From DALYJJ01 sp031969915 (GTDB lineage: Bacteria > Acidobacteriota > Terriglobia > Bryobacterales > Bryobacteraceae): 21,771 nucleotides of DNA. Of the stretch, positions 1 through 7,144 are shown one piece after another. The stretch covers positions 1 through 21,771 of the forward strand of contig DALYJJ010000106.1 of assembly GCA_031969915.1 (NCBI GenBank), read 5' to 3'. The notes beneath the pieces are model-generated. The model made no database searches. It worked only from the letters and a program-made list of their open reading frames with translations, and was not told the origin of the DNA. Position 1 is the stretch's first letter; each line of letters starts with the position of its first letter. A program made the position numbers and the translations under genes.

Positions 1-505
1 GACGATTCATCAAGGCGCCGATTTCGGCGTCCGCGCGGACTACCGGAACATCCTCGGATCCCGGCACAGCCTGTGGATTCGTTCGGCGTACACGTGGCTG
101 CCCGTGGCGGAGTTCGCTTCCCGGCGATTCTCGAGCATCTCCGGCTTCGGCGCGGTGAGCGTCACCGGCAACCGGCTGCCGTACGCGCCCCGGCACCTGG
201 TGAACGCATCGCTCGGCTACGTTCACGCCACGGGGCTCAACGCGATGGTGGAGGGCGTGCACACCGCGGGGCAGTACGCCGACGACCTGAACTCCATTAA
301 CCCGAGCCCGGACGGCCAGCGAGGCCGGATCCCGGGCAACTTCATCTGGAACGCAACGGTGAACTACCCGATCGAAGCGTGGCGCACCACGGTCTTCGTC
401 TCGGCGAAGAACATCGGGGACCGGCTGTACATCGTCGATCGCGCGCGCGGCCTGCTGCCCGGCATGCCGCGGCTGATCCAGGTGGGACTGCGGTTCAGTT
501 TCTGA
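1..505 (+). CDS. TonB-dependent outer-membrane receptor, FecA-like, C-terminal part (5' truncated by window edge)
   Basis: An open frame runs from the left edge (codons begin at base 2) to a TGA at 503-505, so only about the last 167 residues are present. They alternate hydrophobic and polar residues as in beta-strands and end in the RFSF-stop pattern, with the terminal Phe typical of outer-membrane barrels. The order 'GNRLPYAPRH', 'GQYADDLNSINPS', 'GRIPGNFIWNATVNY' and 'KNIGDRLYIVDRARGLLPG' matches the last strands of FecA-type ferric-siderophore or citrate receptors, as I recall the family. The role would be TonB-powered uptake of an iron chelate or another ligand across the outer membrane. 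The plug domain and TonB box lie outside the window, so the substrate cannot be judged. It could equally be one of the many carbohydrate-type TonB receptors of Acidobacteria. Confidence 0.85.
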   Translation, partial: TIHQGADFGVRADYRNILGSRHSLWIRSAYTWLPVAEFASRRFSSISGFGAVSVTGNRLPYAPRHLVNASLGYVHATGLNAMVEGVHTAGQYADDLNSINPSPDGQRGRIPGNFIWNATVNYPIEAWRTTVFVSAKNIGDRLYIVDRARGLLPGMPRLIQVGLRFSF

Positions 506-507
506 GG

Positions 508-526
508 GCTCGGGCGTCCCGCGAGC
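508..526 (+). other. Short GC hairpin just after the receptor stop codon
   Basis: GCTCGGG (508-514) can pair with CCC-GC-GAGC (518-526), with a two-base bulge and a CGT loop, three bases after the receptor stop. No T-run follows, so it is not a canonical intrinsic terminator. It could be an mRNA 3'-end stabiliser or chance in GC-rich DNA. Confidence 0.2.
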
Positions 527-578
527 GAGCATTGCGCTTCCCGCCTTGGTTTGGGAGACTTGCGGCGAGGTGCCACCG

Positions 579-2531
579 ATGAGATTCACGGTCATCACGG
601 GTTTGTTGTTACTGTCGGCCGCAGGCGTGGCGGCGCAGGAGAAGCTGGCGGCGGACAGAGAAATCGCGATGCCGGGCGGCGCCACATTCACGGCCCCAGC
701 CGGCTGGTCAATCAAGCAATCCGGACCGCTGGCGATTCTGGAACCGGCCGAAGGCGACTCGCAGTTGGCGCTATTCGATTCGGGGCTCGCTTCCGCGGAT
801 GCGGCCGTCGACGCGGCGTGGAGCGCCCTCGGCCGCCCGAAGCGGCCGTTGACCCAGAAGCTCTCTCCGCCGGCGCGGCAAGGTTGGGATGAGGTCCAGG
901 TCTACGTCTACGAAACGTCTCCCAACGAGCGAGCGGCGGTGCAGGCGGTGGCGCTTCGCGACAAAGACAAGTGGATGGTGATCCTGGTGGACGGCAAGGT
1001 TCCCACGCTGCAGAAGCGGGGCGCGGCGGTGGCGCAGATCAACGGGAGCCTGAAGCCTGCCGGATACCGGCAGGAGACCTTCGCGGGACGAAAGGCGGGA
1101 GCGCTCAACGCCGAACGCCTGGGCCAGATGAAGGACTTCATCGAGATGGCGATGAAGAAGGCCGACGTGCCCGGCGTAGGCGTCGCTTTCGTGGAGAACG
1201 GCAAGGTGGTGTGGGAGGGCGGATTCGGCGTGAAGGAGTTGGGGAGGCCGGACCCGGTGGACGCGAACACCTTGTTCATGGCCGCCTCCAACACGAAAGG
1301 GATGACGACGCTCCTGCTGGCCAGGCTGGTGGATGAGGGGAAAGTGAAGTGGGACGAGTACGTCACCAAGGCGTATCCCAAGTTCAAGCTCGGCGACGCG
1401 AAGACCACCGAGCAGGTGAAGATCGAGCACCTGATCTGCGCGTGCACGGGACTTCCCCGGCAGGATCTTCCCTGGCTGTTCGAGTTCAAGAAGGCAACGG
1501 CGGCGCATTCGATGGAGATGCTCGGCCGCATGCAGCCGACCAGCGGCTTCGGCGAAGTGTTCCAGTACAGCAACATCATGGCCGCGGGCGCCGGTTATGT
1601 GGCGGGTTATCTCTACAACCCGAGGATGGAGTTGGGCGCGGCTTACGACGAAGCGATGCGGGTGAAGGTCTTCGATCCGCTGGGGATGAAGTCCACTACC
1701 TTCGATTACGGGCGCGCACTGAAGGGGAACCATGCCACGCCGCACGCGCAGGACGTGGAAGGAAAGCAGAAGCCTGCTTCGATGGACTTGAATTACTCGG
1801 TCCATCCGCACCGGCCGGCGGGCGGAGTCTGGACTTCGGCCCACGACCTGATTCAGTATGTGCAACTGGAGCTGGCCAAAGGGAAGCTGCCGGACGGCAA
1901 GACGATGATCTCCGAGACCAACATCCTGGCGCGCCGGAAGCCGTACGTGAAGACGAGCGCGTTTGGCTCCTACGGCATGGGCCTGCAGGTGGATACCAAG
2001 CTGGGAACGCCAGTGGTGTATCACGGCGGCAGCATGCTGGGTTTCAAGAGCGACATCCTGCTGCTGCCCGAGCACGGCGTGGGCGCGGTGATCCTGACGA
2101 ACTCGGATACCGGCGGCATGTTGCTCGGGCCGTTCCGGCGCCGGTTCCTGGAGGTGCTGTTCGACGGCAGGCCGGAGGCGGCCGAGGACATTACGCGCTC
2201 GGCGGCAAACGCCAGCCAGGCCCTGGCGAAGGCGCGAGAGCGGCTGGCGGTTCCCGCTGACCCCGAAGCGGCGAGCCGGCTGGCGGCGCGCTATGCGAGC
2301 CCGGATCTGGGCGAGTTGGCGATTCGGCGGCAGGGCGGGTCCCTGATCTTCGACCTGGGCGAGTGGAAGAGTTCGGTGGCCACGCGAAAGAACGACGATG
2401 GGACAACTTCGTTCGTCACCATCGATCCGGGCGCGTCCGGCTTCGCATTCGTCGAAGCGAAGCGGGATGGCAAGCGGATGTTGATCGTGCGCGAGGGGCA
2501 GCACGAGTACCTTTTCACCGAGGGATCGTAG
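579..2531 (+). CDS. Secreted serine hydrolase, beta-lactamase/class C (esterase-like) family, with extra N-terminal domain
   Basis: The ATG at 579 is chosen over an in-frame TTG at 546 because GAGGTG (567-572) sits six bases upstream and a signal peptide (MRFTVITGLLLLSAAGVAAQ) begins there. The product is 650 residues. Residues about 25-170 form a domain starting 'FTAPAGWS', reminiscent of small PsbP/DcrB-like lipoprotein folds (inference). Residues about 180-530 are the beta-lactamase-related domain: nucleophile motif S-N-T-K at 237-240, Y-S-N at 330-332 and H-G-G at 482-484. The last ~110 residues form a beta-rich tail as in many periplasmic family members. It should act in the periplasm as a carboxylesterase, D-amino-peptidase or similar; the substrate cannot be read from sequence. 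The usual 'LLSHTSGLP' loop reads 'LICACTGLP' (residues 285-293), replacing the conserved His. A true beta-lactamase is less likely. Confidence 0.88.
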   Translation: MRFTVITGLLLLSAAGVAAQEKLAADREIAMPGGATFTAPAGWSIKQSGPLAILEPAEGDSQLALFDSGLASADAAVDAAWSALGRPKRPLTQKLSPPARQGWDEVQVYVYETSPNERAAVQAVALRDKDKWMVILVDGKVPTLQKRGAAVAQINGSLKPAGYRQETFAGRKAGALNAERLGQMKDFIEMAMKKADVPGVGVAFVENGKVVWEGGFGVKELGRPDPVDANTLFMAASNTKGMTTLLLARLVDEGKVKWDEYVTKAYPKFKLGDAKTTEQVKIEHLICACTGLPRQDLPWLFEFKKATAAHSMEMLGRMQPTSGFGEVFQYSNIMAAGAGYVAGYLYNPRMELGAAYDEAMRVKVFDPLGMKSTTFDYGRALKGNHATPHAQDVEGKQKPASMDLNYSVHPHRPAGGVWTSAHDLIQYVQLELAKGKLPDGKTMISETNILARRKPYVKTSAFGSYGMGLQVDTKLGTPVVYHGGSMLGFKSDILLLPEHGVGAVILTNSDTGGMLLGPFRRRFLEVLFDGRPEAAEDITRSAANASQALAKARERLAVPADPEAASRLAARYASPDLGELAIRRQGGSLIFDLGEWKSSVATRKNDDGTTSFVTIDPGASGFAFVEAKRDGKRMLIVREGQHEYLFTEGS

Positions 2532-2552
2532 ATTCAGACAGGAACGTCTGAT

Positions 2553-2592
2553 AGGATTCCATCGCGCAACAGGCTTGCGGGAAAGGAATCCT
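2553..2592 (+). promoter_or_regulatory. Inverted repeat that could hide the ribosome-binding site of the next gene
   Basis: AGGATTCC (2553-2560) is the exact reverse complement of GGAATCCT (2585-2592). The right arm overlaps the Shine-Dalgarno sequence AAGGA (2583-2587) of the gene starting at 2595. If the 5' end of the mRNA includes both arms, the hairpin (24-nt loop) would mask the ribosome site. A smaller repeat CAGAC/GTCTG (2535-2539/2546-2550) precedes it. No known riboswitch is recognised. Confidence 0.3.
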
Positions 2593-2594
2593 TC

Positions 2595-4088
2595 ATGAAT
2601 TGTCAGGCATGCGGCGGCTGTGGCCGCGCTGTTTCGCGAAGAAACTTCCTGGCTGCGGGCGCGGCCGCGATGACGCCGTTGGCCGGCTTGCGGGGGGCCG
2701 CATCGGATCGTCAGATGCCGGTGAACACACCGCTCCGTGTCCGTCCGGTGCTGACCTACGAGATCCCGAAGAAACGAGACGGGACCAGCTACCGGCAATG
2801 GGGCGCGATCCAAACGGCCCAGGACGTAGCCGAGGAGCGGGAACGGATCGGAAGGGAGCTCTCGGCGCTGCAGCAGCAGGCCGGGTTTCCGCTCACGTTC
2901 GAGCCCCTGGAGGCGATCCAGACCGTGGAGGAGGCGTCAAAGATCGCGGCGGGATCACAGGACATAACGATCACCTACGCCGCCGGCGGCGGGGTGCGAC
3001 TGCAGGAGGCGCTCGCGGCGCCGAGCCGGTGGAACCTGATGTTCCTGCGGCACCGCTCCGGACCGGTCTACCTGTGGTACGAGATTGCGCACCCCCGATT
3101 CCTGCGCAAGACGGTGGACGAGTACGGCCATCCGGGCATGACAGTGAAGGACGTAATCGTCGACGATCAGGGCGAGATCGCGTACAAATTGCGCGCCCTG
3201 CAGGCGCTCAAGAACTCCCTCGGCAAGAAGATCGTTACCGTGGGTGGGGCCTCCGGTTGGGGCGAGGGCGGCAAGCAGGCACCGCGGATCGCGGCGACGG
3301 ACTGGAAGCTCGAGTTTCAGAATGTCACCTATGAGGACCTGGGCCGGAGGATCAAGGAAGCTCGCGCTGACGACACGCGCGTGAGGCGCTGCTCCGCCGA
3401 GGCCGAACAATACCTGCGTCAACGGGGGGTGACCCTCGATACCTCGCGCGACTTCGTGCACAAAGCATTTCTGCTGACCGACATCTTTCGCGACTTGATG
3501 ACCGAGGCCAAGACCGACGCGATCACGATCAACCAGTGCATGGGGACCATCATGAAGGTGTCGGAGACGACGGCCTGCCTGCCGCTCAGCATGCTGAACG
3601 ACGCCGGCTACATGGCGTTTTGCGAATCGGATTTCGTCGTCATCCCTTCCGGCATCCTGCTGCGGTATCTGGCTCAGAAGCCGGTTTTCCTCAACGATCC
3701 CACCCATCCGCATCACGGCATGGTGACGCTGGCGCACTGCACAGCGCCGCGCAAGATGGATGGCCGGAACGCGGAGCCGGTGCGGATCATGACGCACTTT
3801 GAGTCCGATTACGGCGCCGCGCCGAAGGTGGAGATGCGGAAGGGCGCACGGCTGACAAACCTGGCGCCGGATTTCGCGAACAAGAGGTGGGTGGGGTTCG
3901 CGGGCGAGGTGATCGACAATCCGTTCCTGGCCATCTGCCGCTCTCAGATCGATGTTCGGATCCTCGGCAACGCGGACAAACTGCTCGAAGAGATGAAGGG
4001 CTTCCACTGGATGACTTCCTACGGAGAGCATCTGAAGGAAGCGCAGTACGCGCTGGGCAAGATCGGCGTGAACCTGGAAATCGTGTAA
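2595..4088 (+). CDS. Tat-exported protein related to fucose-type sugar isomerases
   Basis: 497 residues; ATG at 2595 with AAGGA seven bases upstream. The N-terminus has three cysteines spaced C3-x2-C6-x2-C9, then a twin-arginine motif SRRNFLA (14-20) and an Ala-rich hydrophobic stretch, so export by Tat is predicted. The mature part resembles the L-fucose/L-arabinose isomerase fold, most clearly in the C-terminal half: NQC (313-315), ACLPLSMLND (327-336), CESD (343-346), NDPTHPHH (367-374), AHC (380-382), H401 and a 'HWMTSYGEHLKE' tail. In the family such acidic and His residues bind a divalent metal; which residues do so here is inferred. The reaction is probably isomerisation or epimerisation of a sugar, or a related metal-dependent step in the periplasm, but substrate and even catalytic activity are unproven. 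An exported isomerase is unusual because the characterised members are cytoplasmic. The preceding gene is 63 bases away. Confidence 0.7.
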   Translation: MNCQACGGCGRAVSRRNFLAAGAAAMTPLAGLRGAASDRQMPVNTPLRVRPVLTYEIPKKRDGTSYRQWGAIQTAQDVAEERERIGRELSALQQQAGFPLTFEPLEAIQTVEEASKIAAGSQDITITYAAGGGVRLQEALAAPSRWNLMFLRHRSGPVYLWYEIAHPRFLRKTVDEYGHPGMTVKDVIVDDQGEIAYKLRALQALKNSLGKKIVTVGGASGWGEGGKQAPRIAATDWKLEFQNVTYEDLGRRIKEARADDTRVRRCSAEAEQYLRQRGVTLDTSRDFVHKAFLLTDIFRDLMTEAKTDAITINQCMGTIMKVSETTACLPLSMLNDAGYMAFCESDFVVIPSGILLRYLAQKPVFLNDPTHPHHGMVTLAHCTAPRKMDGRNAEPVRIMTHFESDYGAAPKVEMRKGARLTNLAPDFANKRWVGFAGEVIDNPFLAICRSQIDVRILGNADKLLEEMKGFHWMTSYGEHLKEAQYALGKIGVNLEIV

Positions 4089-4119
4089 GCCGCGGCTCAG
4101 GAGCCTGCGGCGGCCTTTT
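4089..4119 (+). terminator. Probable intrinsic terminator of the isomerase-like gene, inside the 3' end of the ABC-F gene
   Basis: GCCGCGGCT (4089-4097) pairs with AGCC-T-GCGGC (4102-4111) around a CAGG loop with one bulged T. TTTT follows at 4116-4119. It starts directly after the TAA at 4086-4088 and overlaps the last codons of the convergent ABC-F gene. The T-run is short, so strength is uncertain. Confidence 0.45.
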
Positions 4120-5914
4120 CTTCGAGTTCGGACCAGCGCGCGTACAGGGCGTCGACTTCCGTCTGCGCTGTTTCGTAGTCAGTGTAGGCTTGCTGAAGCG
4201 CCTTGCCGTCCACGACGATCTCGGGCGCATGAAGACGGGCGCGCAGTGCTTCGAGCGCGGCCTCGGCATCGTGGATGCGCTGTTCGATGCCGTCATACTC
4301 GCGCTGCTCCATGTAGGAGAGACGCTTCCTGGCGGGCGGCGGCGGCGCGGCTTGGGACTGCGGCCGCGGGGATTCCGCAGGCGGCGATTTCTCCCGCTGG
4401 CGCGCCGGCCGCGACTGTTCCCACTGCGAATAGTCGGCGAAGAACTCGGCGCCGCCCTCACCGTCCAATGCACAAACGTGAGTCGAGACGGCGTCCAGCA
4501 GGTAGCGGTCATGCGTGACCAGCACCAGGCCGCCAGGGAAGTCGACGAGGCTCTCTTCGAGCACTTCGAGGGTGGGGATGTCGAGGTCGTTGGTGGGCTC
4601 GTCGAGCAGGAGCAGGTCGGCGGGACGGAGCATGAGGCGGGCGATGAGTACGCGGGCTTTCTCGCCGCCCGACAGACGATCGACCTGCATGTCGAGTTGC
4701 TCCTTGCGGAACAGGAAACGCGCGGCCCAACCGGCGACGTGAAGAGAGCGGCCACGGAACTGAACGGTATCGCCCTCGGGCGCGATCGCTCGCCGCAGCG
4801 TAAGCGACGGGTCGAGTTGCTCGCGGTGCTGATCGAAGTAGACGATTTGCAGTTTGTCCGCGCGCTCGATGGTTCCCGTCGAGGGAGCGCATTCGCCGTT
4901 CAGGATGCGCAGCAGCGTGGTCTTGCCTGTGCCGTTGGCGCCAACCAAGCCCAGGCGCATGCCTGGACCGAGACGCAGCGAGAGCCCTTCGAGGAGCCGG
5001 CGCGAGCCGATCGTCACGCCGAGGCCCTTGGTCTCGACCAACCGTTTGGTCTGGCGCTCGGAGGCCGTGAAGTCGATGGTGGCCGTGCCGCGCGGGGCGC
5101 GGGCTTGCATGCCCGCCAGATCGTCCATCATCCGGTGGGCCTCGTCGATGCGCGCCTTCGACTTCGTGGTCCGCGCCTTGGGGCCGCGCCGGAGCCACTC
5201 CACTTCCCGGCGCAGGCGCGACTCCAGCGCGTCCTGCTGTTTGGCCTGCGCCGCCAGGTGCTCCTGCTTCTTCTCAAGAAAGCGGCTGTAGTTGCCGTCG
5301 ACGCGGAAGATCCCGCCGGGGTAGGCGGGGCTCAACTCCGCCATGCGGGTGGCGAAATCCTCGAGCAGGTACCGGTCGTGAGAGACCACCACCGATGCGA
5401 ACGGCGCGCTCCGGAGGAGGCGCTCCAACCACAGGATCGCATCCAGGTCGAGATGGTTCGTGGGTTCGTCCAGGAGCAGGATGTCGGGCCTGCGGACAAG
5501 CTCCCGTGCGATCGCGAGCCGTTTTCTCCAGCCCCCGGAGAGGGTATCGACGAGTTGGTTGCCGTGGGGAAACCCGGCCTTGCCGAGGGCGGCGGCAATC
5601 GCGGCCTCGGTGTCCATCTCCTCCAGGTGTCCGTCTTCGAGGGAGCGGCGAACCACCTCGCCGGCCGTGAGCCCGGCCGGGAAGTCGGGCTGTTGCGGAA
5701 CGTAGGCGAGTTTGACTCCCTTGCGAAGCACCACCTCCCCGGCGTCGGGTTCGAGGAGTCCGGCGAAGATCTTGAGCAGGGTGCTTTTTCCAGCGCCGTT
5801 GGGACCCACCATGCCGAGGCGATCGCCGTCCTCCACGGTGAGAGAAACATCTTCGAACAACGGGCGGGAGCCGAAGGTCTTGGAGACGGACCGGCAGTTC
5901 AGGAGAAGGGGCAT
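4097..5914 (-). CDS. uup: ABC-F family ATPase, Uup-like
   Basis: 605 residues, soluble, with two ABC ATPase domains and no membrane segments. Domain 1: Walker A GPNGAGKST (37-45), signature LSGG (125-128), Walker B LLLDEPTNHLD (146-156). The linker (about 205-290) includes 'RRGPKARTTKSKARI', which resembles the interdomain arm of Uup proteins. Domain 2: GANGTGKTT (325-333), LSGGE (414-418), DEPTNDLD (438-445). A Pro-rich stretch (505-530) leads to a C-terminal helical coiled coil (535-600), the Uup-type DNA- or ribosome-binding extension. Known ABC-F proteins bind the ribosomal E site and relieve stalled translation; Uup is also tied to transposon excision and ribosome assembly. The start is supported by GGAG (plus-strand CTCC at 5921-5924) six bases upstream. 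It is divergent from the Fur-like gene and convergent, with an 8-base gap, to the isomerase-like gene. Confidence 0.93.
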   Translation of the reverse strand: MPLLLNCRSVSKTFGSRPLFEDVSLTVEDGDRLGMVGPNGAGKSTLLKIFAGLLEPDAGEVVLRKGVKLAYVPQQPDFPAGLTAGEVVRRSLEDGHLEEMDTEAAIAAALGKAGFPHGNQLVDTLSGGWRKRLAIARELVRRPDILLLDEPTNHLDLDAILWLERLLRSAPFASVVVSHDRYLLEDFATRMAELSPAYPGGIFRVDGNYSRFLEKKQEHLAAQAKQQDALESRLRREVEWLRRGPKARTTKSKARIDEAHRMMDDLAGMQARAPRGTATIDFTASERQTKRLVETKGLGVTIGSRRLLEGLSLRLGPGMRLGLVGANGTGKTTLLRILNGECAPSTGTIERADKLQIVYFDQHREQLDPSLTLRRAIAPEGDTVQFRGRSLHVAGWAARFLFRKEQLDMQVDRLSGGEKARVLIARLMLRPADLLLLDEPTNDLDIPTLEVLEESLVDFPGGLVLVTHDRYLLDAVSTHVCALDGEGGAEFFADYSQWEQSRPARQREKSPPAESPRPQSQAAPPPPARKRLSYMEQREYDGIEQRIHDAEAALEALRARLHAPEIVVDGKALQQAYTDYETAQTEVDALYARWSELEEKAAAGS

Positions 5915-5995
5915 GCCTTACTCCAAGCTACAGCAGGCGGGCGTTCGGGGACGGAGGGACGAGCTGCGCCGCGGAGGGGGCGCGCCGGCGAACAC

Positions 5996-6024
5996 TTGAC
6001 AGAGGATAATGATTATCATCTAAT
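5996..6024 (+). promoter_or_regulatory. Promoter of the fur/perR-ahpC-ahpD operon
   Basis: A perfect -35 TTGACA (5996-6001) is followed by a 17-base spacer and a -10 TCTAAT (6019-6024, five of six consensus bases). Transcription should start near 6031, only about four bases before the ATG at 6035, implying a nearly leaderless message. The spacer holds the Fur-type box described separately. Confidence 0.8.
6004..6018 (+). promoter_or_regulatory. Fur/PerR-type operator between -35 and -10
   Basis: GGATAATGATTATCA is a 7-1-7 inverted repeat differing at one base from the Fur core TGATAATNATTATCA. It fills the promoter spacer, so a bound dimer would block RNA polymerase. The G/C at the second position of each arm is the Fur-type rather than PerR-type choice as defined in Bacillus. 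Autoregulation by the adjacent regulator is the simplest reading. Confidence 0.8.
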
Positions 6025-6034
6025 AGAAACAGTC

Positions 6035-6496
6035 ATGAGAGAACGAACCGCCCACGTGGAGCGGCGCATGGACCTGTTCCGGGAGCGGTGCCGGGAGGAG
6101 GGGCTGGCCCTGACGCACCAGCGGCTGGTGATCTACCGGGCCCTGGCGGCGATGGAGCGGCACCCGAGTCCGGAGGACTTGTTCGAGGCCGTGCGGAGGG
6201 AGATTCCATCGATTTCCCTGGGCACGGTGTACAAGAACATCCACACGTTCCTGGCGGCCGGCCTGCTGCGGGAAGTCAGCCTGCATCATGGCACGTTGCG
6301 GCTGGAGACGAACCTCACGCCGCATCACCACTTGGTATGCTCGCGGTGTAAGTCGATTGTGGATCTTGAGGAGTCGGATCTGGAGCCGGTGCGGCTGAAG
6401 AACCGGCCGCCGAAGGGGTTTCGAGTGGAGCGTTTCAGCGTGGAGGCAGTGGGCCTCTGCGCGACGTGCGCGGCGGCTCGCAAGAAGGAATCGTAA
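6035..6496 (+). CDS. Fur-family metalloregulator (PerR-like context, Fur-like ligand)
   Basis: 153 residues from ATG 6035. The winged-helix region includes 'LTHQRLVIYRAL' and 'ISLGTVYKNI' (recognition helix). The C-terminal half has structural zinc cysteines C102/C105 and C142/C145. Aligned by eye to Bacillus PerR, the regulatory site is H43, E91, H97, H99 and D110; position 91 is Glu, as in Fur, where PerR has Asp85. It probably represses this operon with Fe(II) or Mn(II) and responds to iron or peroxide. The start is uncertain: the ATG at 6068 has GGAG (6058-6061) six bases upstream, while 6035 has no Shine-Dalgarno but sits about four bases after the predicted transcript start. I prefer 6035 because 'VERRMDLFR' looks like the usual family N-terminus. 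ahpC follows after 57 bases. Confidence 0.92.
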   Translation: MRERTAHVERRMDLFRERCREEGLALTHQRLVIYRALAAMERHPSPEDLFEAVRREIPSISLGTVYKNIHTFLAAGLLREVSLHHGTLRLETNLTPHHHLVCSRCKSIVDLEESDLEPVRLKNRPPKGFRVERFSVEAVGLCATCAAARKKES

Positions 6497-6553
6497 GCGC
6501 AGTACACATCATCCATCAGACGGAAGTTGGACAGGAAACATAGGAGATCAAAC

Positions 6554-7090
6554 ATGCTTGGAGTTGGAGAGAAGTTCCCCGAATTCGCCGTAACGGCGAC
6601 GGTGTCGCGTGACAAGAATGCGGCTTTCCAGGAGATCACGGACCGGAGCTATCCGGGCAAGTGGAAGGTATTCTTCTTCTGGCCGAAGGATTTCACGTTC
6701 GTGTGCCCGACGGAGATCGCCGCGTTCGGGAAACTGAATCGCGAGTTCGCCGACCGCGACGCGCAGGTGCTCGGCGGGAGCACGGATTCGGAGTTCGTGC
6801 ACCTGGCGTGGCGCACGCACCATGAGGACCTGAAGGACCTGCCCTTCCCGATGCTCGCCGACGTGAAGCGCGAACTGACGGAGGAACTGGGGATTCTGGA
6901 TCCGAAGGCCGGTGTGGCGCAGCGCGCCACCTACATCGTCGACCCGGAGGGCGTGATCCGCTTCGCCTACGTCACGGATCTCTCGGTGGGCCGGAACCCG
7001 GAGGAAGTGCTGCGCGTTCTGGACGCGCTGCAGACCGACGAGTTGTGCCCGTGCAACTGGAAGAAGGGCGAAGAGACGCTGAAGGTCTAA
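6554..7090 (+). CDS. ahpC: Peroxiredoxin AhpC (mycobacterial three-cysteine type)
   Basis: 178 residues; the ATG at 6554 has AGGAG (6542-6546) seven bases upstream, which decides it over the in-frame TTG at 6527. The thioredoxin-fold peroxiredoxin core has the active-site motif P44-x3-T48-x2-C51 ('PKDFTFVC'), with C51 the peroxidatic cysteine. Resolving cysteines C165 and C167 lie in 'ELCPCNWKKG', the C-P-C arrangement of Mycobacterium AhpC. It reduces H2O2, organic peroxides and probably peroxynitrite in the cytoplasm. With ahpD next door and no AhpF here, electrons probably come through AhpD, as in Mycobacterium, where AhpD is re-reduced by lipoylated SucB and Lpd (known there, inferred here). 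It lies in the same transcription unit as the Fur-like regulator. Confidence 0.96.
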   Translation: MLGVGEKFPEFAVTATVSRDKNAAFQEITDRSYPGKWKVFFFWPKDFTFVCPTEIAAFGKLNREFADRDAQVLGGSTDSEFVHLAWRTHHEDLKDLPFPMLADVKRELTEELGILDPKAGVAQRATYIVDPEGVIRFAYVTDLSVGRNPEEVLRVLDALQTDELCPCNWKKGEETLKV

Positions 7091-7100
7091 CGAAGCGAAA

Positions 7101-7127
7101 GCGGGGCGGGCGTAAGGCCTGCCCCGC
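7101..7127 (+). other. Strong hairpin between ahpC and ahpD
   Basis: GCGGGGCGGG (7101-7110) pairs with CCTGCCCCGC (7118-7127): ten pairs including one G-U, with a seven-base loop. No T-run follows. It could protect the ahpC message from 3' decay or partly attenuate transcription, giving more AhpC than AhpD. It ends 17 bases before the ahpD start. Confidence 0.55.
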
Positions 7128-7144
7128 CCGCGAAAGGGCGCAGA

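Noticed and set aside
546..578. TTG start of the serine hydrolase
   Set aside because: It would place 11 charged or polar residues before the signal peptide. The ATG at 579 has its own GAGGTG and begins directly with the signal sequence.
771..2813. 680-residue open frame on - opposite the serine hydrolase
   Set aside because: Arg/His/Leu-rich composition with no domain; it crosses two real + strand genes with signal peptides and catalytic motifs. It is a typical high-GC antisense frame.
3887..6496. 869-residue open frame on + across the ABC-F gene, joined in frame to the Fur-like gene
   Set aside because: The first ~700 residues are the complement of a well-conserved ABC-F ATPase and are low-complexity Arg/Gly/Ala-rich. 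Only the part from 6035 on is a real gene, with its own promoter.
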